Part shown: positions 15,627 to 23,306 of the stretch, piece by piece
Layout: the number at the start of each line of letters is the position of its first letter
Numbering within the stretch: position 1 is the stretch's first letter
Source of the DNA: an uncultured Lachnospiraceae bacterium
Lineage (GTDB): Bacteria; Bacillota_A; Clostridia; Lachnospirales; Lachnospiraceae
DNA: 24,865 nt
NCBI GenBank assembly: GCA_910585655.1
Contig: CAJUFW010000021.1
Coordinates: 1 to 24,865, forward strand
Direction of reading: 5' to 3'
Translations under genes and position numbers: made by a program
Notes under the pieces: model-generated
Seen by the model: only the letters and a program-made list of their open reading frames with translations
The model's database searches: none
What the model was told of the DNA's origin: nothing

Positions 15627-15683
15627 ACTGATACAGATATAAAACAAAGCCGGGGATATGCCGGATGGAAATAAGGAAATCAA

Positions 15684-17267
15684 ATGATAGCAAAGATAAG
15701 GGAGCAATTAAAACAAGAGGGAATGTTGCAGACAGGAGACGGAATCGTCGTCGGAGTGTCCGGCGGAGCAGATTCGGTCTGTCTGTTGTGCCTGTTGGCA
15801 GAGCTGCGCGAGGAATTGAAACTGGAATTGTATGCCTTACATGTACATCATGGAATCCGTGGGGCGGAAGCGGATCGGGATGCTGATTTTACAAGAGACT
15901 TGTGTCAAAGGCTGGGGATCGTTTGTGAAGTAGTGTACGGCGATATTCGGACATTGGCTAGAGAGAAAAAATGTTCCGAAGAGGAAATGGGGCGGAACTT
16001 CCGTTACCAGGCTTTGGAAGAATGTCGGCAACGCCGGAACTGCCGATGGATTGCGGTAGCGCATCACCGGGAGGATAATGCGGAAACTGTCCTGTGGAAT
16101 TTGTGCCGGGGCAGTGGTTTGGCAGGCTTGACGGGAATCCATACGGTAAGAGGGCATATTCTTCGCCCTCTGCTTCCCTACAGCCGGGCGGAAATTGAGG
16201 ACTGGCTGGCGGTACGCAGGCAGGGCTTTTGTATGGATCGGACTAATCTGGAGGAGGATTATACGAGAAATCGTATACGCCGTCAGGTGCTGCCGGTACT
16301 GGAAAGGGAGGTCAATTCTCAGGCGGTTCGTCATATTGCAGAGACGGCAAAGCGGCTGAGCCGTCTGCAAACGTATATAGAAGGGCAGATTGCCGAGGTA
16401 CTAGAGCGGGTACGAGTAGAGACCAGACAAGGAAAAGCCGGCGGAAGGAAGTTTTTTTGGGAAAAGTCAGATTATGAGGCTTGCCCGGAAGGCTTGCGGG
16501 CAGAGGCAGTTTTGGAGCTGCTAAAACGAGCCGGGGGATCGGCAAAGGATATTTCGGCAGAGCATGTGCGGCTTGTGATGGAATTATATCATAAAAACGT
16601 AGGGAAGAGCCTTGATCTGCCCTATGGAATAGAGGCGGAAAGAACGTATACCGGAATTTGTTTCAAACAGCAAAAGGAAGCCGACCGGGCGGCGGCTCAG
16701 GAAGAACGGACAGCCGTTTGTTATTATTTGGAGCCGGAGGGGGCAGGGGAACAAAAAGGAAAGGTGTTTGTAAAAGAGCTGCAGAAAACGCTTTTTTTTG
16801 AGATTTGGGACTGCAGCGAGAGTGGAAAACGGAGGATTGTGTCCGTAGAGAAGGGGAAAATCCATTTTTCGGATGGAAAAATCATTAAATTTCCAGAAAG
16901 TAGTTGTACGAAGTGGTTTGATTATGATAGAATATATGGTAGGGTAGCGGTCAGAACCAGGAGAGCAGGAGATGTTCTGGTGCTTCACCCGGACGGTCGG
17001 AGAAAGAAGTTAAAGGATTACTGGATCGACCGGAAGCTTCCGAAGGAGGAACGGGATAGGAGCTGGCTGCTGGCAGCGGCATCGGAGATCCTTTGGATTC
17101 TGGGAGATCGGACAGGCGAGGGAAGCAGGATCGGTACGGATACCAAGCGGATCTTGATAGTACGTCTGGATACAGAGCTATCGGGCAGCCCTGTTTGGGC
17201 GGCAGATAGGGTTTTGGGAGAAAGCAGTGACAAAAAAACGACAGAGGCCGCAGAGACGGCAGAATAG
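15684..17267 (+). CDS. tilS: tRNA(Ile)-lysidine synthase
   Basis: Uses ATP and lysine to modify cytidine 34 of the CAU-anticodon tRNA-Ile, so that it reads AUA. The 527-residue protein has the N-type ATP pyrophosphatase motif SGGADS at 26-31 and the HVHHGIRG segment. It also has HHREDNAETVLWNLCRGSGLAGLTGI, typical of TilS, and a C-terminal TilS domain with RAGDVLVLHPDGRRKKLKDYWIDRKLP. The length is slightly above the usual 430-480, because the central and C-terminal region is long. The ATG at 15684 follows AAGGAAA. It comes after spoIIE and is followed 14 bases later by hpt, as in B. subtilis. Confidence 0.96.
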   Translation: MIAKIREQLKQEGMLQTGDGIVVGVSGGADSVCLLCLLAELREELKLELYALHVHHGIRGAEADRDADFTRDLCQRLGIVCEVVYGDIRTLAREKKCSEEEMGRNFRYQALEECRQRRNCRWIAVAHHREDNAETVLWNLCRGSGLAGLTGIHTVRGHILRPLLPYSRAEIEDWLAVRRQGFCMDRTNLEEDYTRNRIRRQVLPVLEREVNSQAVRHIAETAKRLSRLQTYIEGQIAEVLERVRVETRQGKAGGRKFFWEKSDYEACPEGLRAEAVLELLKRAGGSAKDISAEHVRLVMELYHKNVGKSLDLPYGIEAERTYTGICFKQQKEADRAAAQEERTAVCYYLEPEGAGEQKGKVFVKELQKTLFFEIWDCSESGKRRIVSVEKGKIHFSDGKIIKFPESSCTKWFDYDRIYGRVAVRTRRAGDVLVLHPDGRRKKLKDYWIDRKLPKEERDRSWLLAAASEILWILGDRTGEGSRIGTDTKRILIVRLDTELSGSPVWAADRVLGESSDKKTTEAAETAE

Positions 17268-17281
17268 GAGTAAGGTATTAT

Positions 17282-17815
17282 ATGGAGGATAAGATTCGCG
17301 TTTTAATCAGCGGGGGACAGGTTGAGGAGCGGATAAAGGAGATGGCAGAGCAGATGAATCAGGATTACGCAGGAAGGGCTCTTCATCTGATCTGCGTGTT
17401 GAAAGGGAGCATTTTTGTGACGACGGAGCTGGCAAAGCATCTGACGGTTCCGGTTACGCTTGATTTTATGTCCGTGTCCAGCTATGGGGATGGAACAGAA
17501 AGCACCGGACGGGTTAAAATAGTCAAAGACCTGGACGAGAATATAGAGGGAAAGGATGTCTTGATTATTGAGGATATCATTGATTCCGGGCATACGCTTA
17601 GCTATCTGATGGATATGTTAAACGCCAGGAGACCGGCGAGTCTGAAGCTGTGTACGCTGTTGGATAAGCCGGATCGCCGGGTGACGGATGTACAGGTGGA
17701 CTATGTGGGCTTTTGTATTCCGGATGAATTTGTCGTGGGATACGGTCTGGATTATGCGCAAAAATATCGAAACCTTCCGTATGTAGGAGTAGTAGAAGGC
17801 GCAAAGGCTATCTAA
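17282..17815 (+). CDS. hpt: Hypoxanthine phosphoribosyltransferase
   Basis: Purine salvage enzyme that joins hypoxanthine or guanine to PRPP. The 177 residues are the normal size. The PRPP-binding signature VLIIEDIIDSGHT occupies 93-105, LKGSIFVTTEL (40-50) is the early loop with the Lys-Gly dipeptide, and DFMSVSSYGDGTESTG (61-76) is the flexible flap. Near the end DEFVVGYGLDYAQKYRNLPYVG is the conserved C-terminal motif. The start ATG follows TAGGAGTAAGG. It lies between tilS and ftsH exactly as in B. subtilis (tilS-hprT-ftsH) and is very probably translated from the same transcript. Confidence 0.97.
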   Translation: MEDKIRVLISGGQVEERIKEMAEQMNQDYAGRALHLICVLKGSIFVTTELAKHLTVPVTLDFMSVSSYGDGTESTGRVKIVKDLDENIEGKDVLIIEDIIDSGHTLSYLMDMLNARRPASLKLCTLLDKPDRRVTDVQVDYVGFCIPDEFVVGYGLDYAQKYRNLPYVGVVEGAKAI

Positions 17816-17862
17816 AAATGGAATGAAAATATGCGCTGTGCGCAGGAATGGAGGAAACAGGA

Positions 17863-19689
17863 GTGAGAAAGCAAATGAAGGGCATGGGCTTTTATCTGCT
17901 GGTACTGGGACTGATTATAGCAGCCATGCTGATATCAGACAACCTATATAACAGCCACCAGGAGGTCTATAATGAGGTCATGTTTCAGGAGGATCTGCAA
18001 AGCGGGAAGATAACGGGAGTGGAAATCTACCAGAATGTAGAAGCTCCGACCGGAGAAATACAGATCGCCGTGAAAACAGGAGAAGGCGAGGAAATAAAGT
18101 CCTTTTATATCAACAATGTAGAAAATATCGTAAGGATTTTAGACGAGGCGGGATTTACAAATTTCTATATTCATGATGTGACAAAGCCAGGCTGGTTTGT
18201 CAGCATTCTGCCATATTTACTGGGCTTTATTCTGGTATTTGTTCTGCTGATGTTTATGACGAACCAGACGGGAGGCAGCGCGGGCGGTTCCAGGATGATG
18301 AACTTTGGACGGAGCCGTGCAAGGATGTCTACAGACAAAGACCGTAAGGTGACGTTTGACAGCGTGGCAGGATTAAAGGAGGAAAAGGAAGAGTTAGAGG
18401 AGATTGTAGACTTTTTAAAAAGCCCTCAAAAGTACCGGGAGGTGGGAGCCAGAATACCAAAAGGCGTGATTCTGACAGGCCCTCCGGGAACTGGTAAGAC
18501 GTTACTTGCAAAGGCGGTGGCAGGAGAAGCAGGCGTACCGTTTTTTAGCATATCCGGTTCTGATTTCGTAGAAATGTTTGTTGGTGTCGGTGCTTCCCGT
18601 GTAAGGGATTTATTTGACGATGCCAAGCGGAATTCTCCGTGTATCGTTTTTATTGACGAGATCGACGCGGTGGCAAGAAGGCGTGGCGCCGGTATGGGCG
18701 GCGGTCACGACGAGAGAGAGCAGACCTTAAACCAGCTTTTAGTAGAGATGGACGGCTTTGGGGCTAACGAGGGTATCATCGTGATGGCGGCGACAAACCG
18801 GGTAGATATTCTTGATCCGGCGATTTTACGTCCGGGACGGTTTGACCGGAAAGTAGTGGTAGGAAGACCAGATGTTAAGGGCAGAGAGGAAATTCTGGCA
18901 GTCCATGCAAAAGGAAAGCCGTTGGCAGAGGATGTGGACTTAAAACAAGTGGCGCAGACGACAGCGGGCTTTACCGGGGCAGATTTGGAAAACCTGTTAA
19001 ACGAAGCGGCGATTCGGGCGGCGAGAGAAGATCGAAAGTTTTTAAAAGAAGAGGATATCAAAAAGTCTTTTATCAAAGTAGGAATTGGTACGGAGAAAAA
19101 GAGCCGGATTATTTCCGAAAAAGAGAAGCGGATTACCGCATATCATGAGGCAGGGCATGCAATTTTGTTCCATGTGCTTCCGGATGTCGGTCCGGTATAT
19201 ACCGTATCGGTTATCCCGACCGGACAGGGCGCTGCCGGATATACGATGCCGCTGCCGGAAAAGGACGAGATGTTCAATACCAAGGGGCGGATGCGTCAGG
19301 ATATCATTGTCAGTCTGGGTGGACGTATTGCGGAAGAGCTGATTTTTGACGATATTACAACAGGTGCTTCCGGCGATATCAAAGTCGCTACCAAGACGGC
19401 AAGAGCAATGGTAACACGTTACGGCTTTACGGATTCGATTGGATTGGTCAATTATGACAACGATGACGATGAGGTATTTATTGGAAGAGATTTGGCACAT
19501 ACCAGAAGCTACAGCGAAGAGATTGCGAACCGAATCGATGGAGAGGTAAAGAAGATCATTGATTCCTGCTATGCCGAGGCAAAAGCCATTATTACGGAGC
19601 ATATACAGGTACTGCACGACTGCGCGGCGCTGCTGATGGAAAAGGAAAGAATCGGACGGGATGAGTTTGAAGCTCTGTTCGGAGCATAA
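17863..19689 (+). CDS. ftsH: ATP-dependent zinc metalloprotease FtsH
   Basis: Hexameric membrane AAA+ protease that degrades membrane and regulatory proteins. The start chosen is GTG 17863, with GGAGG 8 bases upstream; an in-frame ATG at 17848 lacks a ribosome site, and ATG 17875 is another option. The protein is 608 residues from this start. Two membrane helices (about 8-25 and 112-133) flank a short external domain. The AAA domain has Walker A GPPGTGKT (206-213), Walker B FIDEID and the second region of homology NRVDILDPAILRPGRFDR. The protease site HEAGH (428-432) is intact. It is the last gene before a strong terminator, so it ends the spoIIE-ftsH gene string. Confidence 0.97.
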   Translation: MRKQMKGMGFYLLVLGLIIAAMLISDNLYNSHQEVYNEVMFQEDLQSGKITGVEIYQNVEAPTGEIQIAVKTGEGEEIKSFYINNVENIVRILDEAGFTNFYIHDVTKPGWFVSILPYLLGFILVFVLLMFMTNQTGGSAGGSRMMNFGRSRARMSTDKDRKVTFDSVAGLKEEKEELEEIVDFLKSPQKYREVGARIPKGVILTGPPGTGKTLLAKAVAGEAGVPFFSISGSDFVEMFVGVGASRVRDLFDDAKRNSPCIVFIDEIDAVARRRGAGMGGGHDEREQTLNQLLVEMDGFGANEGIIVMAATNRVDILDPAILRPGRFDRKVVVGRPDVKGREEILAVHAKGKPLAEDVDLKQVAQTTAGFTGADLENLLNEAAIRAAREDRKFLKEEDIKKSFIKVGIGTEKKSRIISEKEKRITAYHEAGHAILFHVLPDVGPVYTVSVIPTGQGAAGYTMPLPEKDEMFNTKGRMRQDIIVSLGGRIAEELIFDDITTGASGDIKVATKTARAMVTRYGFTDSIGLVNYDNDDDEVFIGRDLAHTRSYSEEIANRIDGEVKKIIDSCYAEAKAIITEHIQVLHDCAALLMEKERIGRDEFEALFGA

Positions 19690-19711
19690 TTAAGATAGGT
19701 AATGTGCGGAT

Positions 19712-19756
19712 AGCCATAGTTTCTTCCAGAATGTTTGGGGAAACTATGGCTTTTTT
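19712..19756 (+). terminator. Strong Rho-independent terminator after ftsH
   Basis: AGCCATAGTTTC (19712-19723) pairs perfectly over 12 bases with GAAACTATGGCT (19740-19751), with a 16-base loop, followed by six Ts. Its 3' arm overlaps the left arm of the next hairpin, so the two structures exclude each other. Confidence 0.9.
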
Positions 19757-19893
19757 GTATAATTAGGAAAGTTCTCCGAACTTCCCTATCATACAAAAGC
19801 CCTCCGGGCGGGATGCGCACTACAGCGGAGTGGTAATATGTCGCTAAAGCGACCCGCCGCAGGCGAAGAATCCTGCTTTGTGGGACTCTTAAT
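19748..19893. repeat. Dense nested hairpins, possible dispersed structured element
   Basis: A long imperfect stem joins 19748-19774 to 19778-19801 (about 22 base pairs with two A-C mismatches and small T bulges), capped by AAGTTC-TCC-GAACTT. It is followed by GGCGG (19807-19811) pairing with CCGCC (19854-19858), which enclose CACT/AGTG (19818-19832) and GTCGC-TAAA-GCGAC (19840-19853). Last comes AAGAATCC/GGACTCTT (19866-19890) with one mismatch. An alternative hairpin CGCC-GCA-GGCG competes at 19855-19865. No convincing gene lies here. It could be a mobile palindromic repeat, a small RNA, or a leader of the adaptor genes; the copy number in the genome would decide. Confidence 0.5.
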
Positions 19894-19934
19894 TTTATAT
19901 TTTACATATCACAAAAAAGGGAAGGACGATAACG

Positions 19935-20996
19935 ATGATACCAAAACGGGGAAAATGTCTGGTAGACGGACGTATAAAAGCCGGAGTATTGCTGCTTGTA
20001 TGCTGTTTGCTGCTGTCCTCCTGTGGGCTGCTGCCTCAAGAGGAAGAGTATGGTACGGCGCCGACGGTACGGGAATATGAGTCTGAGGATTACAGCTATA
20101 CGTCGGTATCCAAAGAAGATATACAATTGACGAAAAAGGTTTCCTGCGTGTATTCTTCTGCGCAGGAGAGTCAGCTTTCCTTTGGGGTATCCGGAGAACG
20201 GGTACAGGATTTGTACGTGTCTTTAGGGGATATTGTGGAGCAAGGGGATTTGCTGGCAGAGCTTAATATGGGAAATCTGCCGGACGAATGGCAGGCGGTA
20301 GATGCACAGAGAGAGGAAAAGGAGCTAGAGCAAAAGCATTTGGTAGAGCTGTTGGATCTGGAAAGAAGGCGGATGCAGGCATCCGGAGAGAGCGAAAGCC
20401 AAGCCGAGGAGCATTATGAAAAGCAACTTCGGGAGGGAGCGCAGGAGTTAGAGCTGTTGGAGGCGAGATTGGAGGCGCTTCAGAAAAAGATTGACGCCAG
20501 AAGGCTGATCGCACCGATGGATGGAAGTATTTTTTATGTAAAGAGCGATTTGGCAGGGCAGACGTCAAAAAAGGATGAAGTAGTGCTGCGGATTGTCAGC
20601 GGAGAAGAATGCTATTTTGTAGCGGACGCTGCCGAAGCCGATATGCTGCAGGAAGGAGATTCGGTAAGCGTTATTGTCAGCAGCACGGTCTATGAAACAC
20701 AGGTACGGTTTTCGGAAGAAAAGCCGCAGGAGGAAGTTTATTTTGTAATCTCCGCCGGAGACGGGCAGCCGGAAATGGGCAGCAAAGGAAGCGCTACGAT
20801 TGTATTAGAGGAACGGAAGGACGTGCTTTGCCTGGCAAATCAGGCGATTAAGCGGGTAGGAGAAGACTCTGTTGTCTATTATGAGGACGAGAACGGCATT
20901 AAGGCAATGAAATATATTGAAACAGGTCTGCAGGGGAATCAGAAAACAGAGATTTTGTCCGGATTGAAATTTGGAGAGACGGTGATTGTAAAATAA
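19935..20996 (+). CDS. HlyD/MacA-type adaptor lipoprotein, first of three
   Basis: Predicted membrane fusion (periplasmic adaptor-like) protein, 353 residues, outside the cytoplasmic membrane. A lipoprotein signal peptide (basic start, LLLVCCLLLSSC) has the lipid-attachment Cys at position 30. Next is a first lipoyl half (VYVSLGDIVEQGDLLAEL style, here LYVSLGDIVEQGDLLAEL), a coiled-coil hairpin at about 118-185 rich in Glu and Leu, then the second lipoyl half (LIAPMDGSIFYVKSDLAGQ), a beta-barrel and a C-terminal domain (ETGLQGNQKTEILSGLKFGETVIV). The ATG at 19935 has GGGAAGGA 8 bases upstream. Fifty bases separate it from the next adaptor. The substrate is unknown. Confidence is high for the family and low for the role. 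Confidence 0.85.
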   Translation: MIPKRGKCLVDGRIKAGVLLLVCCLLLSSCGLLPQEEEYGTAPTVREYESEDYSYTSVSKEDIQLTKKVSCVYSSAQESQLSFGVSGERVQDLYVSLGDIVEQGDLLAELNMGNLPDEWQAVDAQREEKELEQKHLVELLDLERRRMQASGESESQAEEHYEKQLREGAQELELLEARLEALQKKIDARRLIAPMDGSIFYVKSDLAGQTSKKDEVVLRIVSGEECYFVADAAEADMLQEGDSVSVIVSSTVYETQVRFSEEKPQEEVYFVISAGDGQPEMGSKGSATIVLEERKDVLCLANQAIKRVGEDSVVYYEDENGIKAMKYIETGLQGNQKTEILSGLKFGETVIVK

Positions 20997-21046
20997 TGGA
21001 GCAAAGTGCCGGTACATAAAAAAGGAAGCATAGGAGAACAAGGAAA

Positions 21047-22117
21047 ATGAAGCGTTTGCAAAGGAGAGGCAGAAAGGGTGCGGCAGCAGTACTTTTGCTG
21101 CTATCGGCAGGGCTGCTTGGCGGCTGCCAGGCAAAAGAAATACAGGCGCCGCAGCTAGAGGAGCCTGTAAGCATCAGCGTAGATACCATTGAAGTAAAGA
21201 GAGAGGATATCTATCAATGGGTAAGCTGTGAGGCGCAGGTCGTACCTGTGACCAGCGAGGTGACAGCAGAGCATAGCGGTCTGTTAGGAGAAATATTTGT
21301 CAAGGAAGGCGATCAAGTCGAAGAGGGAGATTTGCTGGCGCGCCTCTCCGACGAGGCAGTGAAAGAACAGCTATCGTTGCAGCAAGCGGCGATAGCCGCA
21401 AAGCAGGAGGAAAACCGTCTGCGTAACGAGATAGCAGAGTGTGACTTAGAGCTGCTGCGGCTGTCAGGCGGACGGTTTGAGATAGAAGAAGCAGAACTAA
21501 GACTCCGCCAGCAAAAGGAAACACAGGATCTGGAATTGAAGCGTCTCCGGGAACGGGAGGCAGCCCTGCAGGAACAGATAGTAGAATGCGATATTCGTGC
21601 GCAGTCGGCAGGTCATATCGCCTATGTTGCCCCGCTGGAACCAGGACGGATGCTGCAAGAGGGAAGTACGTTAATGGTGCTGGCTTCCGAAGAACTGCAA
21701 ATTCGTACAGAATTTTTGTCCGACGGAGTTTTGGCAGGCTATGATAGTTGTTGTATTTTATATGGCGGAGAGGAAATTCCGGTAGAACCGCTGCCCTATG
21801 ATCGGTCGGAATACATAGCGGCGATTTTACGGAACGGTTCTTTTTACAGTTATTTCCGACTGACGGAAAAGGAAGGAGTGGCAGAAGGAATCAAGGCAGG
21901 AGATTATGCCCAGCTTCAAGTGATACAAAATCGCAGGGAACAGGTATGTGTGATTCCGGTTACTTGTTTGTACCGGGACGGGAGCGGTTATTATGTGTAT
22001 CGGATAGAGTCCGGCAGCCGGGTAAAAACTCCTGTTGCGGCAGGCGTCCGAAATGAATTGATGGTGGAGATTACAGAGGGCTTGACAGAGGGGGATGAGG
22101 TATATGTCCGAAACTAA
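21047..22117 (+). CDS. HlyD/MacA-type adaptor lipoprotein, second of three
   Basis: Second adaptor, 356 residues, clearly distinct in sequence from its neighbours. The signal peptide ends in lipobox LLGGC, with the lipid-attachment Cys at 27. A first lipoyl half (GLLGEIFVKEGDQVEEGDLLARL) leads into a coiled-coil hairpin at about 106-180 and a second lipoyl half (AQSAGHIAYVAPLEPGRMLQEGSTL), followed by barrel and C-terminal regions (TEGLTEGDEVYV). A ribosome site resembling GAGAACAAGGA precedes the ATG at 21047. Its end overlaps the start of the third adaptor, so the two are translationally linked. The middle barrel region is short and divergent from typical MacA/HlyD. Confidence 0.85.
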   Translation: MKRLQRRGRKGAAAVLLLLSAGLLGGCQAKEIQAPQLEEPVSISVDTIEVKREDIYQWVSCEAQVVPVTSEVTAEHSGLLGEIFVKEGDQVEEGDLLARLSDEAVKEQLSLQQAAIAAKQEENRLRNEIAECDLELLRLSGGRFEIEEAELRLRQQKETQDLELKRLREREAALQEQIVECDIRAQSAGHIAYVAPLEPGRMLQEGSTLMVLASEELQIRTEFLSDGVLAGYDSCCILYGGEEIPVEPLPYDRSEYIAAILRNGSFYSYFRLTEKEGVAEGIKAGDYAQLQVIQNRREQVCVIPVTCLYRDGSGYYVYRIESGSRVKTPVAAGVRNELMVEITEGLTEGDEVYVRN

Positions 22118-23249
22118 AAAAGGAAACAGAGTACGGTCTGGCGCTGCGTTGTTAGCACTGTTTTGTCTGGCGCTGTCGGGCAGTATGCTTTTGCCCGGCT
22201 GTGGACAGGGAAAAGAAAAGCAGATAGAAAGCGCACCGGAGATTTTAAAAAATAAAGAGGATTCCTCCGGGGAGGCGCGGACAGCCTATCAGACCGATAC
22301 CGTAAAACGGGGGACGTTTACAAGGAGTAGCAGCTTCGACGGAATTGTGTACTATCCGGAGCTAAGCCAGGTGACTTATGAAGGCGAAGAGGCTATATTA
22401 TCCGAATGGCTGGTAGAACAGGGAAGCGAGGTAAAACAAGGGGATCCGCTGGCTACCATTGAAGTGGAATATGACGAGGTAGCGCTCCAGGAAATGGAGC
22501 TGGCGTTGGAACGGCTGGAATCAGACTATGAGTGGCAGCGCGGGCAAATGGAAGAAGCATTGGCAGAACGGCGGAAACAGTCCGGCGGTGGCTCCGGGAA
22601 AAGCAGAGGAGCGTTGGAGTATCAAAAAGCGCAAAAAGAACTGGAGTTATACGACCTTTCAATGGGACAACAGATAGAAGCGCAAAGAAAACGTGTCCAG
22701 GAGTTTCGGGAGCGTATTGAGGTGACGACAATTACTGCACCCAGAGACGGCGTAGTGTCAGAGTTGTCTTATATCAAAAGCGGGGAGACTTTGCCGCAGG
22801 GAGAAAGTCTGATGGTTCTTTATAATCCGGATGTGGTATGGCTGCAGGTGACAGATGCCAGCGCCACTTTGCGTTACAACATGGAAGTAAGCATAGAGAC
22901 CGGAACGCCAAAAAACCGGGTGTCTTTTTCCGGTCGGGTTGTGGCAGCGGATAATATTCTGCCGGATGCTTTGCGGAGAGGAACAGCTTTTATAGAACTG
23001 AGAGACCTGCCGGATAAAGTAAATTGGAGTAATACGTCTATTCGGGCAGACGTGGTTTCTATGGAACAGGTGCTTTTGGTGAATCGGATGGCTGTGGAAT
23101 CGGATACCGGAGGAAGCTTTGTTTATTTACTAAAAGATGGCACTCTGCACAAGCGTCAAGTAGTTCGGGCAGGGCAGGGAACCGAAGCCGCCTGGATTCT
23201 GACGGGCTTAGAGGAAGGTCAGGAGGTAGTGATTTCAGGCGTTAAATAA
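22104..23249 (+). CDS. HlyD/MacA-type adaptor lipoprotein, third of three
   Basis: Third adaptor, 381 residues from ATG 22104. An in-frame ATG at 22095 exists but sits directly against GAGGGGG, too close to use, while 22104 has that site 9 bases upstream. The gene overlaps the end of the second adaptor by 14 bases. The lipobox LLPGC has its Cys at position 33. Lipoyl halves (LVEQGSEVKQGDPLATIEV and ITAPRDGVVSELSYIKSGETLPQGESLMVLY) flank a coiled coil containing a Gly/Ser-rich break near 154-160 (SGGGSGKSRG). The C-terminal end ILTGLEEGQEVVISGVK matches RND-MFP proteins. It precedes the ABC permease by 57 bases. Confidence 0.86.
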   Translation: MSETKKGNRVRSGAALLALFCLALSGSMLLPGCGQGKEKQIESAPEILKNKEDSSGEARTAYQTDTVKRGTFTRSSSFDGIVYYPELSQVTYEGEEAILSEWLVEQGSEVKQGDPLATIEVEYDEVALQEMELALERLESDYEWQRGQMEEALAERRKQSGGGSGKSRGALEYQKAQKELELYDLSMGQQIEAQRKRVQEFRERIEVTTITAPRDGVVSELSYIKSGETLPQGESLMVLYNPDVVWLQVTDASATLRYNMEVSIETGTPKNRVSFSGRVVAADNILPDALRRGTAFIELRDLPDKVNWSNTSIRADVVSMEQVLLVNRMAVESDTGGSFVYLLKDGTLHKRQVVRAGQGTEAAWILTGLEEGQEVVISGVK

Positions 23250-23263
23250 GCGGATAGGGAGGA

Positions 23264-23292
23264 GCAGCCGTCTGGAAAAAAGAGAGGGCTGC
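23264..23292 (+). promoter_or_regulatory. Hairpin next to the permease ribosome site
   Basis: GCAGCC (23264-23269) pairs perfectly with GGCTGC (23287-23292) around a 17-base loop, directly before the AGGAAAGG ribosome site of the permease. It has no T-tract. It could modulate the adaptor-to-permease expression ratio. Confidence 0.35.
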
Positions 23293-23306
23293 AGGAAAGG
23301 ATAACT

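Noticed and set aside
19787..19797. CATACAAA as a possible sigma-E -10
   Set aside because: It is part of the right arm of the long hairpin, and I see no matching -35 or gene at the proper distance.
19838..20080. 80-residue open frame over the structured element
   Set aside because: It runs through predicted stems and into the first adaptor gene in another frame, with no ribosome site.
22095..22103. Upstream ATG of the third adaptor
   Set aside because: The only ribosome-site-like sequence abuts this ATG with no spacing; the ATG at 22104 is better placed.
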